Positions 46,068-53,213 of a DNA stretch of 64,000 bases are shown here, piece after piece; within the stretch, counting starts at the first letter, position 1, and each line of letters opens with the position of its first letter. Made by a program: the position numbers and the translations under genes. Under the pieces are notes generated by a model. The model was not told the origin of the DNA. It did no database searches and saw only the letters and a program-made list of their open reading frames with translations. The DNA is taken from the NCBI RefSeq assembly GCF_027594425.1, contig NZ_CP115159.1, forward strand, positions 3,805,001 through 3,869,000, read 5' to 3'. This DNA is from Zunongwangia sp. HGR-M22. Lineage in GTDB: Bacteria; Bacteroidota; Bacteroidia; Flavobacteriales; Flavobacteriaceae.

Positions 46068-46521
46068 ATCTTTATCGATTTTAGCAATTTTTAGTTCCCT
46101 TTTAATTATTAGCTGTAAAGAAGAAAATAAGCCTAAAGAAACGCCCAATCTTAGCGAGAGCGACCAAAAAACGTTAAATAATTCTGAAATTTCAGGTGAA
46201 TATTCGGTTAAAACACTGAATCGTAAGAAAGAGAATCTTGGGAATCTTATATTTGATTTTATTTCAGAAGAAAAAAGGCTGGCAATTAATACAGATTGTA
46301 ATAATATAGCCGCTGAATACGAAATTGGTAAAGATCAGCTTACATTTTCTAATGCGATAAGTACCAGGAAATTTTGCCAGGGAGCAATGGATAACGAGAA
46401 TATCATCTCTAAAATATTGCCTAAAATTACCAAATTCGATTTTTCTGAAAAAGAACTTAGATTATTATCAAGTAATAATGAGGTTTTAATAAGCCTTATA
46501 AAAACCGAAAAAAGTGAGTAA
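46060..46521 (+). CDS. META/HslJ-like lipoprotein inside the suf operon
   Basis: 153 residues. I start it at TTG 46060, which gives MHKSLSILAIFSSLLIISC, an ideal lipoprotein signal with lipobox Cys19. The ATG at 46021 in the same frame would add a poor 13-residue extension deep inside sufS. The mature part resembles a META (HslJ) domain: LGNLIFDFISEEKRLAINTDCNNIAAEYEIGKDQLTFS ... STRKFCQGAMDNENIISKIL, with a Cys pair. It overlaps sufS by 8 nt and sufE by 8 nt, so all three are translationally linked. Confidence 0.78.
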   Translation: MHKSLSILAIFSSLLIISCKEENKPKETPNLSESDQKTLNNSEISGEYSVKTLNRKKENLGNLIFDFISEEKRLAINTDCNNIAAEYEIGKDQLTFSNAISTRKFCQGAMDNENIISKILPKITKFDFSEKELRLLSSNNEVLISLIKTEKSE

Positions 46522-46942
46522 ATCTATACAGCAAATACAGGAAGAAATTATAGATGAATTTTCAATGTTCGACGATTGGATGCAGCGTTATGAATATATG
46601 ATCGAGCTTGGAAAATCACTTCCGCTAATCGACGAAAAATATAAGATCGAAGAAAACCTAATTAAAGGTTGCCAGAGTAAAGTTTGGGTTCATGCCGAGT
46701 TAAACGGCGAGAAACTAGAGTTCACAGCAGATAGTGACGCAATAATTACAAAAGGTATCGTAGCCATTTTAATTAGAGCATTTTCAGGGCATCATCCATC
46801 AGATATTCTGGAAGCAGACACTCAGTTTATCGACGAAATTGGATTAAAAGAACACTTATCCCCTACCCGTGCAAACGGATTGGTAAGTATGATCAAACAA
46901 CTAAAAATGTATGCAATAGCATATCAAACCCAATTAAAATAA
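46514..46942 (+). CDS. sufE: Sulfur transfer protein SufE
   Basis: 142 residues. It accepts persulfide from SufS. The reactive cysteine is in the LIKGCQSKVWV loop, the SufE hallmark, after EFSMFDDWMQRYEYMIELGKSLP. Translation begins at GTG 46514, overlapping the preceding lipoprotein gene by 8 nt. Confidence 0.95.
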   Translation: MSKSIQQIQEEIIDEFSMFDDWMQRYEYMIELGKSLPLIDEKYKIEENLIKGCQSKVWVHAELNGEKLEFTADSDAIITKGIVAILIRAFSGHHPSDILEADTQFIDEIGLKEHLSPTRANGLVSMIKQLKMYAIAYQTQLK

Positions 46943-46943
46943 A

Positions 46944-47267
46944 ATGGAACAGGAAATCGACACTCAGGAATTGGGAGAAAAAATCGTAAAAGTGCTTAAA
47001 ACCATTTACGATCCTGAAATCCCTGTAGATATATACGAGCTAGGACTTATTTACGATGTAATGGTAAGTACAGATTACGATGTAAAGATCTTAATGACCC
47101 TTACTACGCCAAATTGCCCGGTAGCAGAATCGCTACCTCAGGAAGTGGAAGAAAAAGTAAAATCTTTAAACGAAGTAAAAGACGCTGAAGTTGAAATTAC
47201 TTTTGATCCCCCGTGGAGCCAGGATCTAATGAGCGAAGGCGCTAAATTAGAATTAGGACTTTTATAA
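46944..47267 (+). CDS. DUF59/MIP18-type SUF protein (SufT-like)
   Basis: 107 residues of the PaaD/MIP18 family: KTIYDPEIPVDIYELGLIYDV and LTTPNCPVAESLP with the conserved Cys, then the DPPWSQDLMSEGAKLELGL ending. In Bacteroidota this protein is commonly encoded in the suf cluster and is linked to Fe-S maturation. It starts one nucleotide after sufE. Confidence 0.92.
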   Translation: MEQEIDTQELGEKIVKVLKTIYDPEIPVDIYELGLIYDVMVSTDYDVKILMTLTTPNCPVAESLPQEVEEKVKSLNEVKDAEVEITFDPPWSQDLMSEGAKLELGLL

Positions 47268-47277
47268 AAGAACGTTT

Positions 47278-47793
47278 ATGGCTACAGAAGAAATCGTAAA
47301 TCGCGTAGCAAATAGCAAATTAGTCACTTTCAATCTAGAGGATTATTATCCAAAAGGTCGAAGAGTGACTTTTGATATTTCAGGATGGTTGTTGGAAGGT
47401 TTTGTACTTCGAGAAAGCACTTTTAGAGAAGAGGCTAAAAACCATGATTGGAGCCAGTATCAAGATTGCTATGTTGCCTTAGAATGCAGTACAGATGCTA
47501 TTATCCCGGCATGGGCTTATATGCTTATAGCCACCTACCTTCAACCCTATGCTAAAAAAACGGTTAACGGTTCTTTAGAGTACCTAGAAACCATTCTTTA
47601 TACTGAAGTTATTCAGCAAATGGATCTTTCAGAATTAAAAGATAAACCGGTAATTATTAAAGGATGTGCCAATAAGCCAGTACCTAAAAATGCCTATTTA
47701 TTACTTATTAATAAACTACAACCCATAGCCAAAAGTATAATGTATGGTGAAGCATGCTCTTCAGTACCATTGTACAAAAAACCAAAAAATTAA
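47278..47793 (+). CDS. DUF2480 protein of the suf operon
   Basis: 171 residues. DUF2480 is largely confined to Bacteroidota and tends to sit with suf genes. Four cysteines (Cys64, Cys70, Cys130 in IKGCANKPVP and Cys160 in EACSSVPLY) could bind a metal or cluster. No signal peptide, so it is cytoplasmic and could work with the SUF machinery. No experimental role is known to me. It starts 10 nt after the DUF59 gene. Confidence 0.87.
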   Translation: MATEEIVNRVANSKLVTFNLEDYYPKGRRVTFDISGWLLEGFVLRESTFREEAKNHDWSQYQDCYVALECSTDAIIPAWAYMLIATYLQPYAKKTVNGSLEYLETILYTEVIQQMDLSELKDKPVIIKGCANKPVPKNAYLLLINKLQPIAKSIMYGEACSSVPLYKKPKN

Positions 47794-47795
47794 AA

Positions 47796-48692
47796 ATGAA
47801 AAAACTTTTACTTAGCCTGCTAATTTTAGGTGGAACGTTAAGCATGAGCGCTCAAGATGACGATTCAGAAGAGCAAAAAGAAGGCTGGACTACAGAAGGA
47901 AACATCCAACTTCTTTTTAATCAATCGGCCTTTAATGCGGAATGGACTGGAGGAGGAACTTCCAACATTTCTGGAAACTTAATTTTTAATTACGATTTCA
48001 ATTATCTAAAAGACGATTTCACCTGGGATTCTAAAGTTTTAGTAGACTACGGAATGACAAAGCAAAAAGGTGACGAATTTCCAAGAAAAACTAGTGACCG
48101 CTTAGAGATCAACTCGGTTGCAGGTAAGCAAGTAGAAGAATCTAATTGGTATTATTCATTTTTTACAAATTTTAGAACACAGGTTACTAAAGGCTATAAT
48201 TATAGTACAGATGCCGATACGGGAGAAACTATTCGTACCGAGCGTACCAACTTCTTGTCTCCAGCTTACCTCCAGTTTGGTCCCGGTATGCTTTGGAAGA
48301 AAAATGAAAACTTCTATGTAAACATCGCACCGGCAACAGGAAGATTTATAATTGTCGATTCTTATTTTACAAGTGTTGATGGTTATCAAGATGGTGACTA
48401 TTTTGGTGTAGATCAAGGTAAATCTGCCAGATTTGAGCTTGGTGCAGCGATCTCTGCCTATGCGAAATTTGAGTTGATAAAGAATGTGAAAGTGGAAAAC
48501 ATTCTAAACCTATATTCTAATTACCTTGAAGATCCGCAAAACGTAGATATCGATTACACGGTTAATGTAAAAATGAAAATTAACGAATTATTATCGACTA
48601 ATTTCATTTTCCAAACCATTTATGATGATAATGCCGTTGGAGCTTTTCAGGTAAGGGAAGTTTTTGGATTAGGGTTTAATTATAATTTCTAA
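47796..48692 (+). CDS. DUF3078 outer-membrane beta-barrel-like protein
   Basis: 298 residues. Start ATG 47796 gives the signal peptide MKKLLLSLLILGGTLSMSAQ; the longer frame from 47754 overlaps the preceding gene and is rejected. The mature protein has the DUF3078 pattern (WTTEGNIQLLFNQSAFNAEWTGGG) and many alternating beta strands ending in aromatic FGLGFNYNF, as for an outer-membrane barrel. It starts two nucleotides after the DUF2480 stop and is followed by a terminator, so it closes the suf operon. Confidence 0.85.
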   Translation: MKKLLLSLLILGGTLSMSAQDDDSEEQKEGWTTEGNIQLLFNQSAFNAEWTGGGTSNISGNLIFNYDFNYLKDDFTWDSKVLVDYGMTKQKGDEFPRKTSDRLEINSVAGKQVEESNWYYSFFTNFRTQVTKGYNYSTDADTGETIRTERTNFLSPAYLQFGPGMLWKKNENFYVNIAPATGRFIIVDSYFTSVDGYQDGDYFGVDQGKSARFELGAAISAYAKFELIKNVKVENILNLYSNYLEDPQNVDIDYTVNVKMKINELLSTNFIFQTIYDDNAVGAFQVREVFGLGFNYNF

Positions 48693-48712
48693 AACACAAA
48701 TACGAAATTTTT

Positions 48713-48744
48713 AAAGCCTGTATTTAAAATTACAGGCTTTTTTG
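48713..48744 (+). terminator. Terminator of the suf operon
   Basis: AAAGCCTGTA pairs with TACAGGCTTT around an 8-nt loop, followed by a T run. Confidence 0.88.
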
Positions 48745-48797
48745 GTTAAAATTATTTGAAAAAAACGACTGAAAAATCACAATACTAATCTATTATG

Positions 48798-48805
48798 TAC
48801 CTTTG
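48798..48805 (+). promoter_or_regulatory. -7 element of hflX
   Basis: TACCTTTG matches TAnnTTTG exactly and ends only 5 nt before the start codon at 48811, implying a very short or absent leader. Confidence 0.6.
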
Positions 48806-48810
48806 TAGTT

Positions 48811-50031
48811 ATGATTGAAAAGACCGATTTAAGTTACGAAAAAGCTGTTCTAATTGGGATCATAACCAAAGATCAGAAAGAAGATAAATTAGAGGAATAT
48901 CTTGATGAATTAGAATTCCTTACCTATACTGCCGGAGGGGAAGTTGCCAAACGATTTTCCCAGAAAATGGAATTTCCCAATCCAAAAACATTTATTGGTA
49001 CTGGGAAGATGGAAGAAGTAAGACAGTACATATCTGACAACGAAATAGGAACCGCTGTTTTTGACGATGAGCTTTCTCCAGCTCAGCAAAAGAATATTGA
49101 AAAAATATTAAAATGCAAGGTATTAGATAGAACCAATTTAATTCTAGACATTTTTGCCCAGCGTGCACAAACCAGCTATGCAAGAACGCAAGTTGAATTA
49201 GCACAATATGAATATTTATTGCCGCGTCTTGCCGGTATGTGGACTCACTTAGAGCGTCAACGTGGTGGTATTGGAATGCGTGGTCCCGGGGAAACCGAAA
49301 TTGAAACTGACCGTCGTATCGTTAGAGATAAAATTTCTTTGCTAAAAAAGAAGTTGGAAACGATCGACAAGCAAATGGAAGTGCAAAGAGGAAACCGTGG
49401 ACAATTAGTTCGCGTTGCTTTGGTAGGTTACACCAATGTTGGAAAATCTACTTTAATGAATACGATTAGCAAAAGTGAAGTATTTGCTGAAAATAAACTA
49501 TTCGCAACACTCGATACCACCGTTAGAAAAGTTGTGATACGTAATTTACCGTTCCTTCTTACAGATACGGTAGGATTTATTAGAAAATTACCTACACAAC
49601 TTGTAGAGTCTTTTAAATCGACTTTAGATGAAGTACGAGAAGCAGATTTGCTTTTACATGTAGTTGATATTTCCCATCCTAATTTTGAGGATCATATCAA
49701 TTCTGTAAACCAAATTTTGGATGAAATAAAAAGTTCCGATAAACCATCGATTATGGTTTTCAACAAGATCGATCAATATGTTCCTGAAGAAATTGAAGAA
49801 GACGATCTTGTTACTGAAAAAACTACAGCACACTATACACTGGCAGAATGGAAACAAACCTGGATGAATCGCCTTGGTGATAACGTATTGTTTATTTCAG
49901 CCTTAGAAAAGGAAAATATGGAGCACTTTAGAAGAAAGGTTTACGAAGCTGTACGCCAAATTCATATTACCAGATTTCCGTACAATAATTTTCTGTATCC
50001 CGAATATGATAAATACGGAGAAGAGAAATAG
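48811..50031 (+). CDS. hflX: Ribosome-associated GTPase HflX
   Basis: 406 residues. HflX binds the large ribosomal subunit and splits stalled ribosomes under stress. N-terminal HflX domain ends with the GMRGPGETEIETDRR motif (~residue 150-165); the G domain has Walker A VGYTNVGKST (~205-214), LTDTVGFIRKLP and FNKID. The start MIEKTDLSYEKAVLIGI agrees with family N-termini. Confidence 0.96.
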   Translation: MIEKTDLSYEKAVLIGIITKDQKEDKLEEYLDELEFLTYTAGGEVAKRFSQKMEFPNPKTFIGTGKMEEVRQYISDNEIGTAVFDDELSPAQQKNIEKILKCKVLDRTNLILDIFAQRAQTSYARTQVELAQYEYLLPRLAGMWTHLERQRGGIGMRGPGETEIETDRRIVRDKISLLKKKLETIDKQMEVQRGNRGQLVRVALVGYTNVGKSTLMNTISKSEVFAENKLFATLDTTVRKVVIRNLPFLLTDTVGFIRKLPTQLVESFKSTLDEVREADLLLHVVDISHPNFEDHINSVNQILDEIKSSDKPSIMVFNKIDQYVPEEIEEDDLVTEKTTAHYTLAEWKQTWMNRLGDNVLFISALEKENMEHFRRKVYEAVRQIHITRFPYNNFLYPEYDKYGEEK

Positions 50032-50093
50032 GTAAAAATTATTCCATCAACATACAGCGGCGGGTGAATTATCGTTTTCACTCGCTGTTTCTA

Positions 50094-50606
50094 TTATGTA
50101 ATTCCCTTAGACTTCTTCCAGTGCCTTATTCTAGTCCTTGCATTTTTATAAGGTGAAGAGGTATTAAACTGTATCATTTTTCCTTTTGTCGATTTTCCAT
50201 ACCAAGCTATTTGATATAATTCCGTATTCGAATTATTTTCGATAATTTCTAGAATCTCTACAAAAACCTTATCTAATTTTTCGAGCAGTTCCAAATACTG
50301 GAGATGCTCATAATCCAAATAAAATTTATTAGCTAATTTGCCTAATTCATTCCACTTATAATCAGTTTCGGGAAAATCAACCTGTTTATTATTTTTCATT
50401 TTTCTATCCCACTTCAAGACAAGTTCTCCCCAGCCAATTAAGTAAGACACCAGGTTACAAACACTCATATTGGTGTCTTTTGCATGTCCTTCAAGCTCTT
50501 TAGTTTTAGTTGATTTCAATGGGATATCTTCTAAATCTTTTTTCAATTTAGAATAGGTTGTTTTGATATCGTCTATTAACTCTCTCTTATTTGTTGGAAC
50601 TGCCAT
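50094..50606 (-). CDS. ClbS/DfsB-family four-helix-bundle protein
   Basis: 170 residues. ClbS, the founder, inactivates the genotoxin colibactin; most homologues have no known target. Family features: AVPTNKRELIDDI, YSKLKKDLEDIP, SVCNLVSYLIGWGELVLKW, DYKWNELGKLA, SSPYKNARTRIRHWKKSKGI. No colibactin-like cluster is in the window. Function here is unknown. Confidence 0.85.
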   Translation of the reverse strand: MAVPTNKRELIDDIKTTYSKLKKDLEDIPLKSTKTKELEGHAKDTNMSVCNLVSYLIGWGELVLKWDRKMKNNKQVDFPETDYKWNELGKLANKFYLDYEHLQYLELLEKLDKVFVEILEIIENNSNTELYQIAWYGKSTKGKMIQFNTSSPYKNARTRIRHWKKSKGIT

Positions 50607-50632
50607 AAAGATTCAACTATAATAAACTTCAG

Positions 50633-50662
50633 TTTGATTATGAACTAAAATTAGTATCTTCA
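50633..50662 (+). promoter_or_regulatory. Promoter of the two-repeat secreted protein gene
   Basis: TTTG (50633-50636), 18 nt, TATCTTCA (50655-50662), the same slightly off-consensus -7 form as at 25432. Confidence 0.6.
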
Positions 50663-50676
50663 TTTTAAAAATCTCG

Positions 50677-51414
50677 ATGATGAGGATACTTTTTTCATTT
50701 ATAGCTTTCAGTATATTTCAGCTTGTAAATGCACAATTTTTGGCAGGCTTGGAAGGCTCTTGGGAGCTTATTTCAAAAAATAAAATTCCTACTGAACTAA
50801 CTACAGTTAGAATTTATCAAGATGGTTTTTTTGCTGAAGGAACCAAAGAAGGTGATTATGAATTTAAAAGTGCTAGGGGCGGATTTTATAAAACAGGTGA
50901 ATCTTTATATTCCGAAAAATATGAATTTGACTCGGAAGATTCTCTAAAAGTTGGTGTTACTGAAAAGTACGATATTGATATTAAAGAAGATACTCTAAAA
51001 ATGTGGAATGATGGTTTCTCACAAACCTGGCTTAAGATTAGTGATTTTCAGGACGATCTTTCTGGAGTTTGGATCATAACAGGTCGCGAGCGAGATGGCG
51101 CAATGCAAAGACGTGAAATTGGAGATCGTAAAACGATCAAGATACTTAACGGAACTCGCTTTCAATGGATAGCATACAACTCGGCCACAGGAGAATTTTT
51201 TGCCACAGGCGGTGGAACGTATTCCGCCAGCTATGGGAAATATATCGAAAATATCGAATTTTTCTCTAAAGACGATTTTCGCGTCGGCGCCAGCTTAACT
51301 TTCGATTATCAGCTCATGAATAACGAATGGAATCATCGCGGCAAGAGCTCTAGTGGCGATCCTATTTACGAAATTTGGTCTCCTTACAAAGCTAGTGAAA
51401 TCATTCAGGATTAA
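50677..51414 (+). CDS. Secreted protein with two lipocalin-like repeats
   Basis: 245 residues (ATG 50677 or 50680). Signal peptide ends near LVNAQ. The mature part is an internal duplication: GSWELISK ... TVRIYQDGFFAEGTKEG ... GFYKTGESLYSEKYEF ... SLKVGVTEKYDI, and again GVWIITGRE ... TIKILNGTRFQWIAYN ... GTYSASYGKYIENIEF ... FRVGASLTFDYQL. Each half has the strand pattern of the DUF4488/lipocalin-like domains common in secreted Bacteroidota proteins. Ligand unknown. The stop is directly adjacent to the stop of the converging gene. Confidence 0.72.
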   Translation: MMRILFSFIAFSIFQLVNAQFLAGLEGSWELISKNKIPTELTTVRIYQDGFFAEGTKEGDYEFKSARGGFYKTGESLYSEKYEFDSEDSLKVGVTEKYDIDIKEDTLKMWNDGFSQTWLKISDFQDDLSGVWIITGRERDGAMQRREIGDRKTIKILNGTRFQWIAYNSATGEFFATGGGTYSASYGKYIENIEFFSKDDFRVGASLTFDYQLMNNEWNHRGKSSSGDPIYEIWSPYKASEIIQD

Positions 51415-51813
51415 TTATCGGGTTAAAATAGCTTCTTCAGGCAAATAAAAGATTCCAACTGGATTTTCGGTAAGATTGAAGTGCAATAGATCATCTTCTA
51501 CATAATATTGCATTCTTATTTTTCCTATTGATTTTTCGTAACTGCTCTCTATTGTACCGGCATAATTATCTTCAGCAATCTTCACCATAGTGATAGAAAA
51601 AGTGTCCTTTTCACTATTACAGTCAATACGATTGCCGTTATCAAAAACAGCACAATGCCTGCCACGATATTCTTTGTCATTTACTTTTTCTAATTCCACT
51701 TCAAAATTCTGAGTGCCATCTGGTGAGTTCCATAGCCAAACACCTTCAAGATCTTGAGCATTCATAAAATGAATACCAAAAAGCAGTAAAATAAAGCAAA
51801 TAGTAAATTTCAT
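51415..51813 (-). CDS. Small secreted protein, DUF2147-like
   Basis: 132 residues with a signal peptide (FGIHFMNAQ). The mature part DLEGVWLWNSPDGTQNFEVELEK ... GRHCAVFDNGNRIDC ... IGKIRMQYYVEDDLLHFNL is a small beta-barrel-like domain resembling DUF2147 or related lipocalin-like families, with one likely disulfide. Weak family call. It lies downstream of the DUF5689/TonB receptor pair on the same strand with a 30-nt gap, so it may be co-transcribed. Confidence 0.6.
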   Translation of the reverse strand: MKFTICFILLLFGIHFMNAQDLEGVWLWNSPDGTQNFEVELEKVNDKEYRGRHCAVFDNGNRIDCNSEKDTFSITMVKIAEDNYAGTIESSYEKSIGKIRMQYYVEDDLLHFNLTENPVGIFYLPEEAILTR

Positions 51814-51843
51814 TTTCTTGTTTTTAGGACGCAGCTAAGTTAA

Positions 51844-53211
51844 TTATCTAACACTTATTTTGATGTTATCAATATCATAAGTTGTGGTTCGAGAAGGATC
51901 TCTACCGCGATACCGGAAGGCGATATAAACTTCTGCATCAAAACACGAAAGATCTATTTTAGAATTTCTAAATACGGTAGCATTTTGATTAGAAGGTCCC
52001 ATTGGAATATTGGCTTCCAATAAGTTCCAATTTGCATCTTTCACATCTCCACTAAAATCATCACTTACGTAAACTTGTAAAATGGTACCGTTATCGTAAG
52101 ATGCCCTAATATCAAAAGATAACACCTCATTTTGCGTCTGAGAAAGATCGATTGGTGGTGTAACCAGCCAGGCTTCCAAAGGATTTTCTCCTGTGTCGTA
52201 TCCCGAGATTCGAATCGTTCGATTTCCGTTAGAAGTGGCATCAACAAATCGTTCTTCGCCACCGGTTAAGTTAATATTTGTCCATCCTAAAGGATCCAAC
52301 TTATTCTCATTGGTGATCTCAGCAAAGTTTTCTTCAAAAAAAATCCTCTCACCTTCTTCAGTATTCTTTCCGCAGCTAAAAAATTTGGGGTCACAGCGCT
52401 CATTTCCAAAAGAAAGATCTTCAGTAGAATTCACCTGAACTACATAAAAGTCATCATAAAAATCACGTCCTAAAACGCCCAATATCGTACCCGAGCTTTC
52501 CGGTAAATTTATCGACTTAAAATCGGCATACGTGCTGGTGCTTAATAAAGCAGTGTCGTCGCTTCCGCATTGTTCGATCTGCCGCAAACCATCAAATTGA
52601 TCGTAAGTTTCTGCAGCAAAGGTGCTGTTGGTTTGCGTGAATAGATTTCGGTTAAACTGAATATTATCCAACTCCACGTAAGTGCATAAAAATGCAGCTG
52701 AAAAATCACCAATATCGATTTGCTGCGGAATAATTTCTTCTACAATTTCTGAACGAACTAAATATTCGTCGATTTCTGAAGGCGTTATAGGATCAAGATC
52801 TCCCCTATTTTGCTTTCCTAGCTGAATTAAACCACTATTTTTTGAAATACTTAATCCGTTTAGTTTCACAAAAACTTTTCTTCCGAAGTTATAACGTTGA
52901 TAAAGGGCATTTTCATCAATTAAAATTTGGATCCCCGCTTCCGGATTTTCAGGGCTATCCTGAAGGATCAATTCATTATAAAAATTACCCGCTCGATCTG
53001 AAGAAATCACATAGCCTTCAAAATATTGATCGCCCGAAAATGTAAAAATATCACCAGTTTCTTCATCATAGTTATTCTTTACCGCTCTTAGGCTAATTTC
53101 CTTACCTTCTATATTTACATTTGCCGGAACCTGAGTTTGTGGCACGTCATAATCATCTGTCGTCACACAACTGATTACAATAAGAATTAAAAGGAGTAAA
53201 AATTTCTTCAT
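51844..53211 (-). CDS. DUF5689 lipoprotein with a choice-of-anchor-J domain
   Basis: 455 residues. Lipoprotein signal (VISC, Cys15). Residues ~30-260 resemble DUF5689 (TFSGDQYFEGYVISSDRAGNFYNELILQDS), an OB-like domain of surface lipoproteins. The C-terminal ~180 residues (FFEENFAEIT ... GWTNINLTGG ... AWLVTPPIDLSQTQNEVLSFDIRA ... DIDNIKIS) form a choice-of-anchor-J, carbohydrate-binding-module-like sandwich. It starts two bases after the TonB-dependent receptor stop, so the two act as a receptor/lipoprotein pair at the outer membrane. Confidence 0.85.
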   Translation of the reverse strand: MKKFLLLLILIVISCVTTDDYDVPQTQVPANVNIEGKEISLRAVKNNYDEETGDIFTFSGDQYFEGYVISSDRAGNFYNELILQDSPENPEAGIQILIDENALYQRYNFGRKVFVKLNGLSISKNSGLIQLGKQNRGDLDPITPSEIDEYLVRSEIVEEIIPQQIDIGDFSAAFLCTYVELDNIQFNRNLFTQTNSTFAAETYDQFDGLRQIEQCGSDDTALLSTSTYADFKSINLPESSGTILGVLGRDFYDDFYVVQVNSTEDLSFGNERCDPKFFSCGKNTEEGERIFFEENFAEITNENKLDPLGWTNINLTGGEERFVDATSNGNRTIRISGYDTGENPLEAWLVTPPIDLSQTQNEVLSFDIRASYDNGTILQVYVSDDFSGDVKDANWNLLEANIPMGPSNQNATVFRNSKIDLSCFDAEVYIAFRYRGRDPSRTTTYDIDNIKISVR

Positions 53212-53213
53212 TT

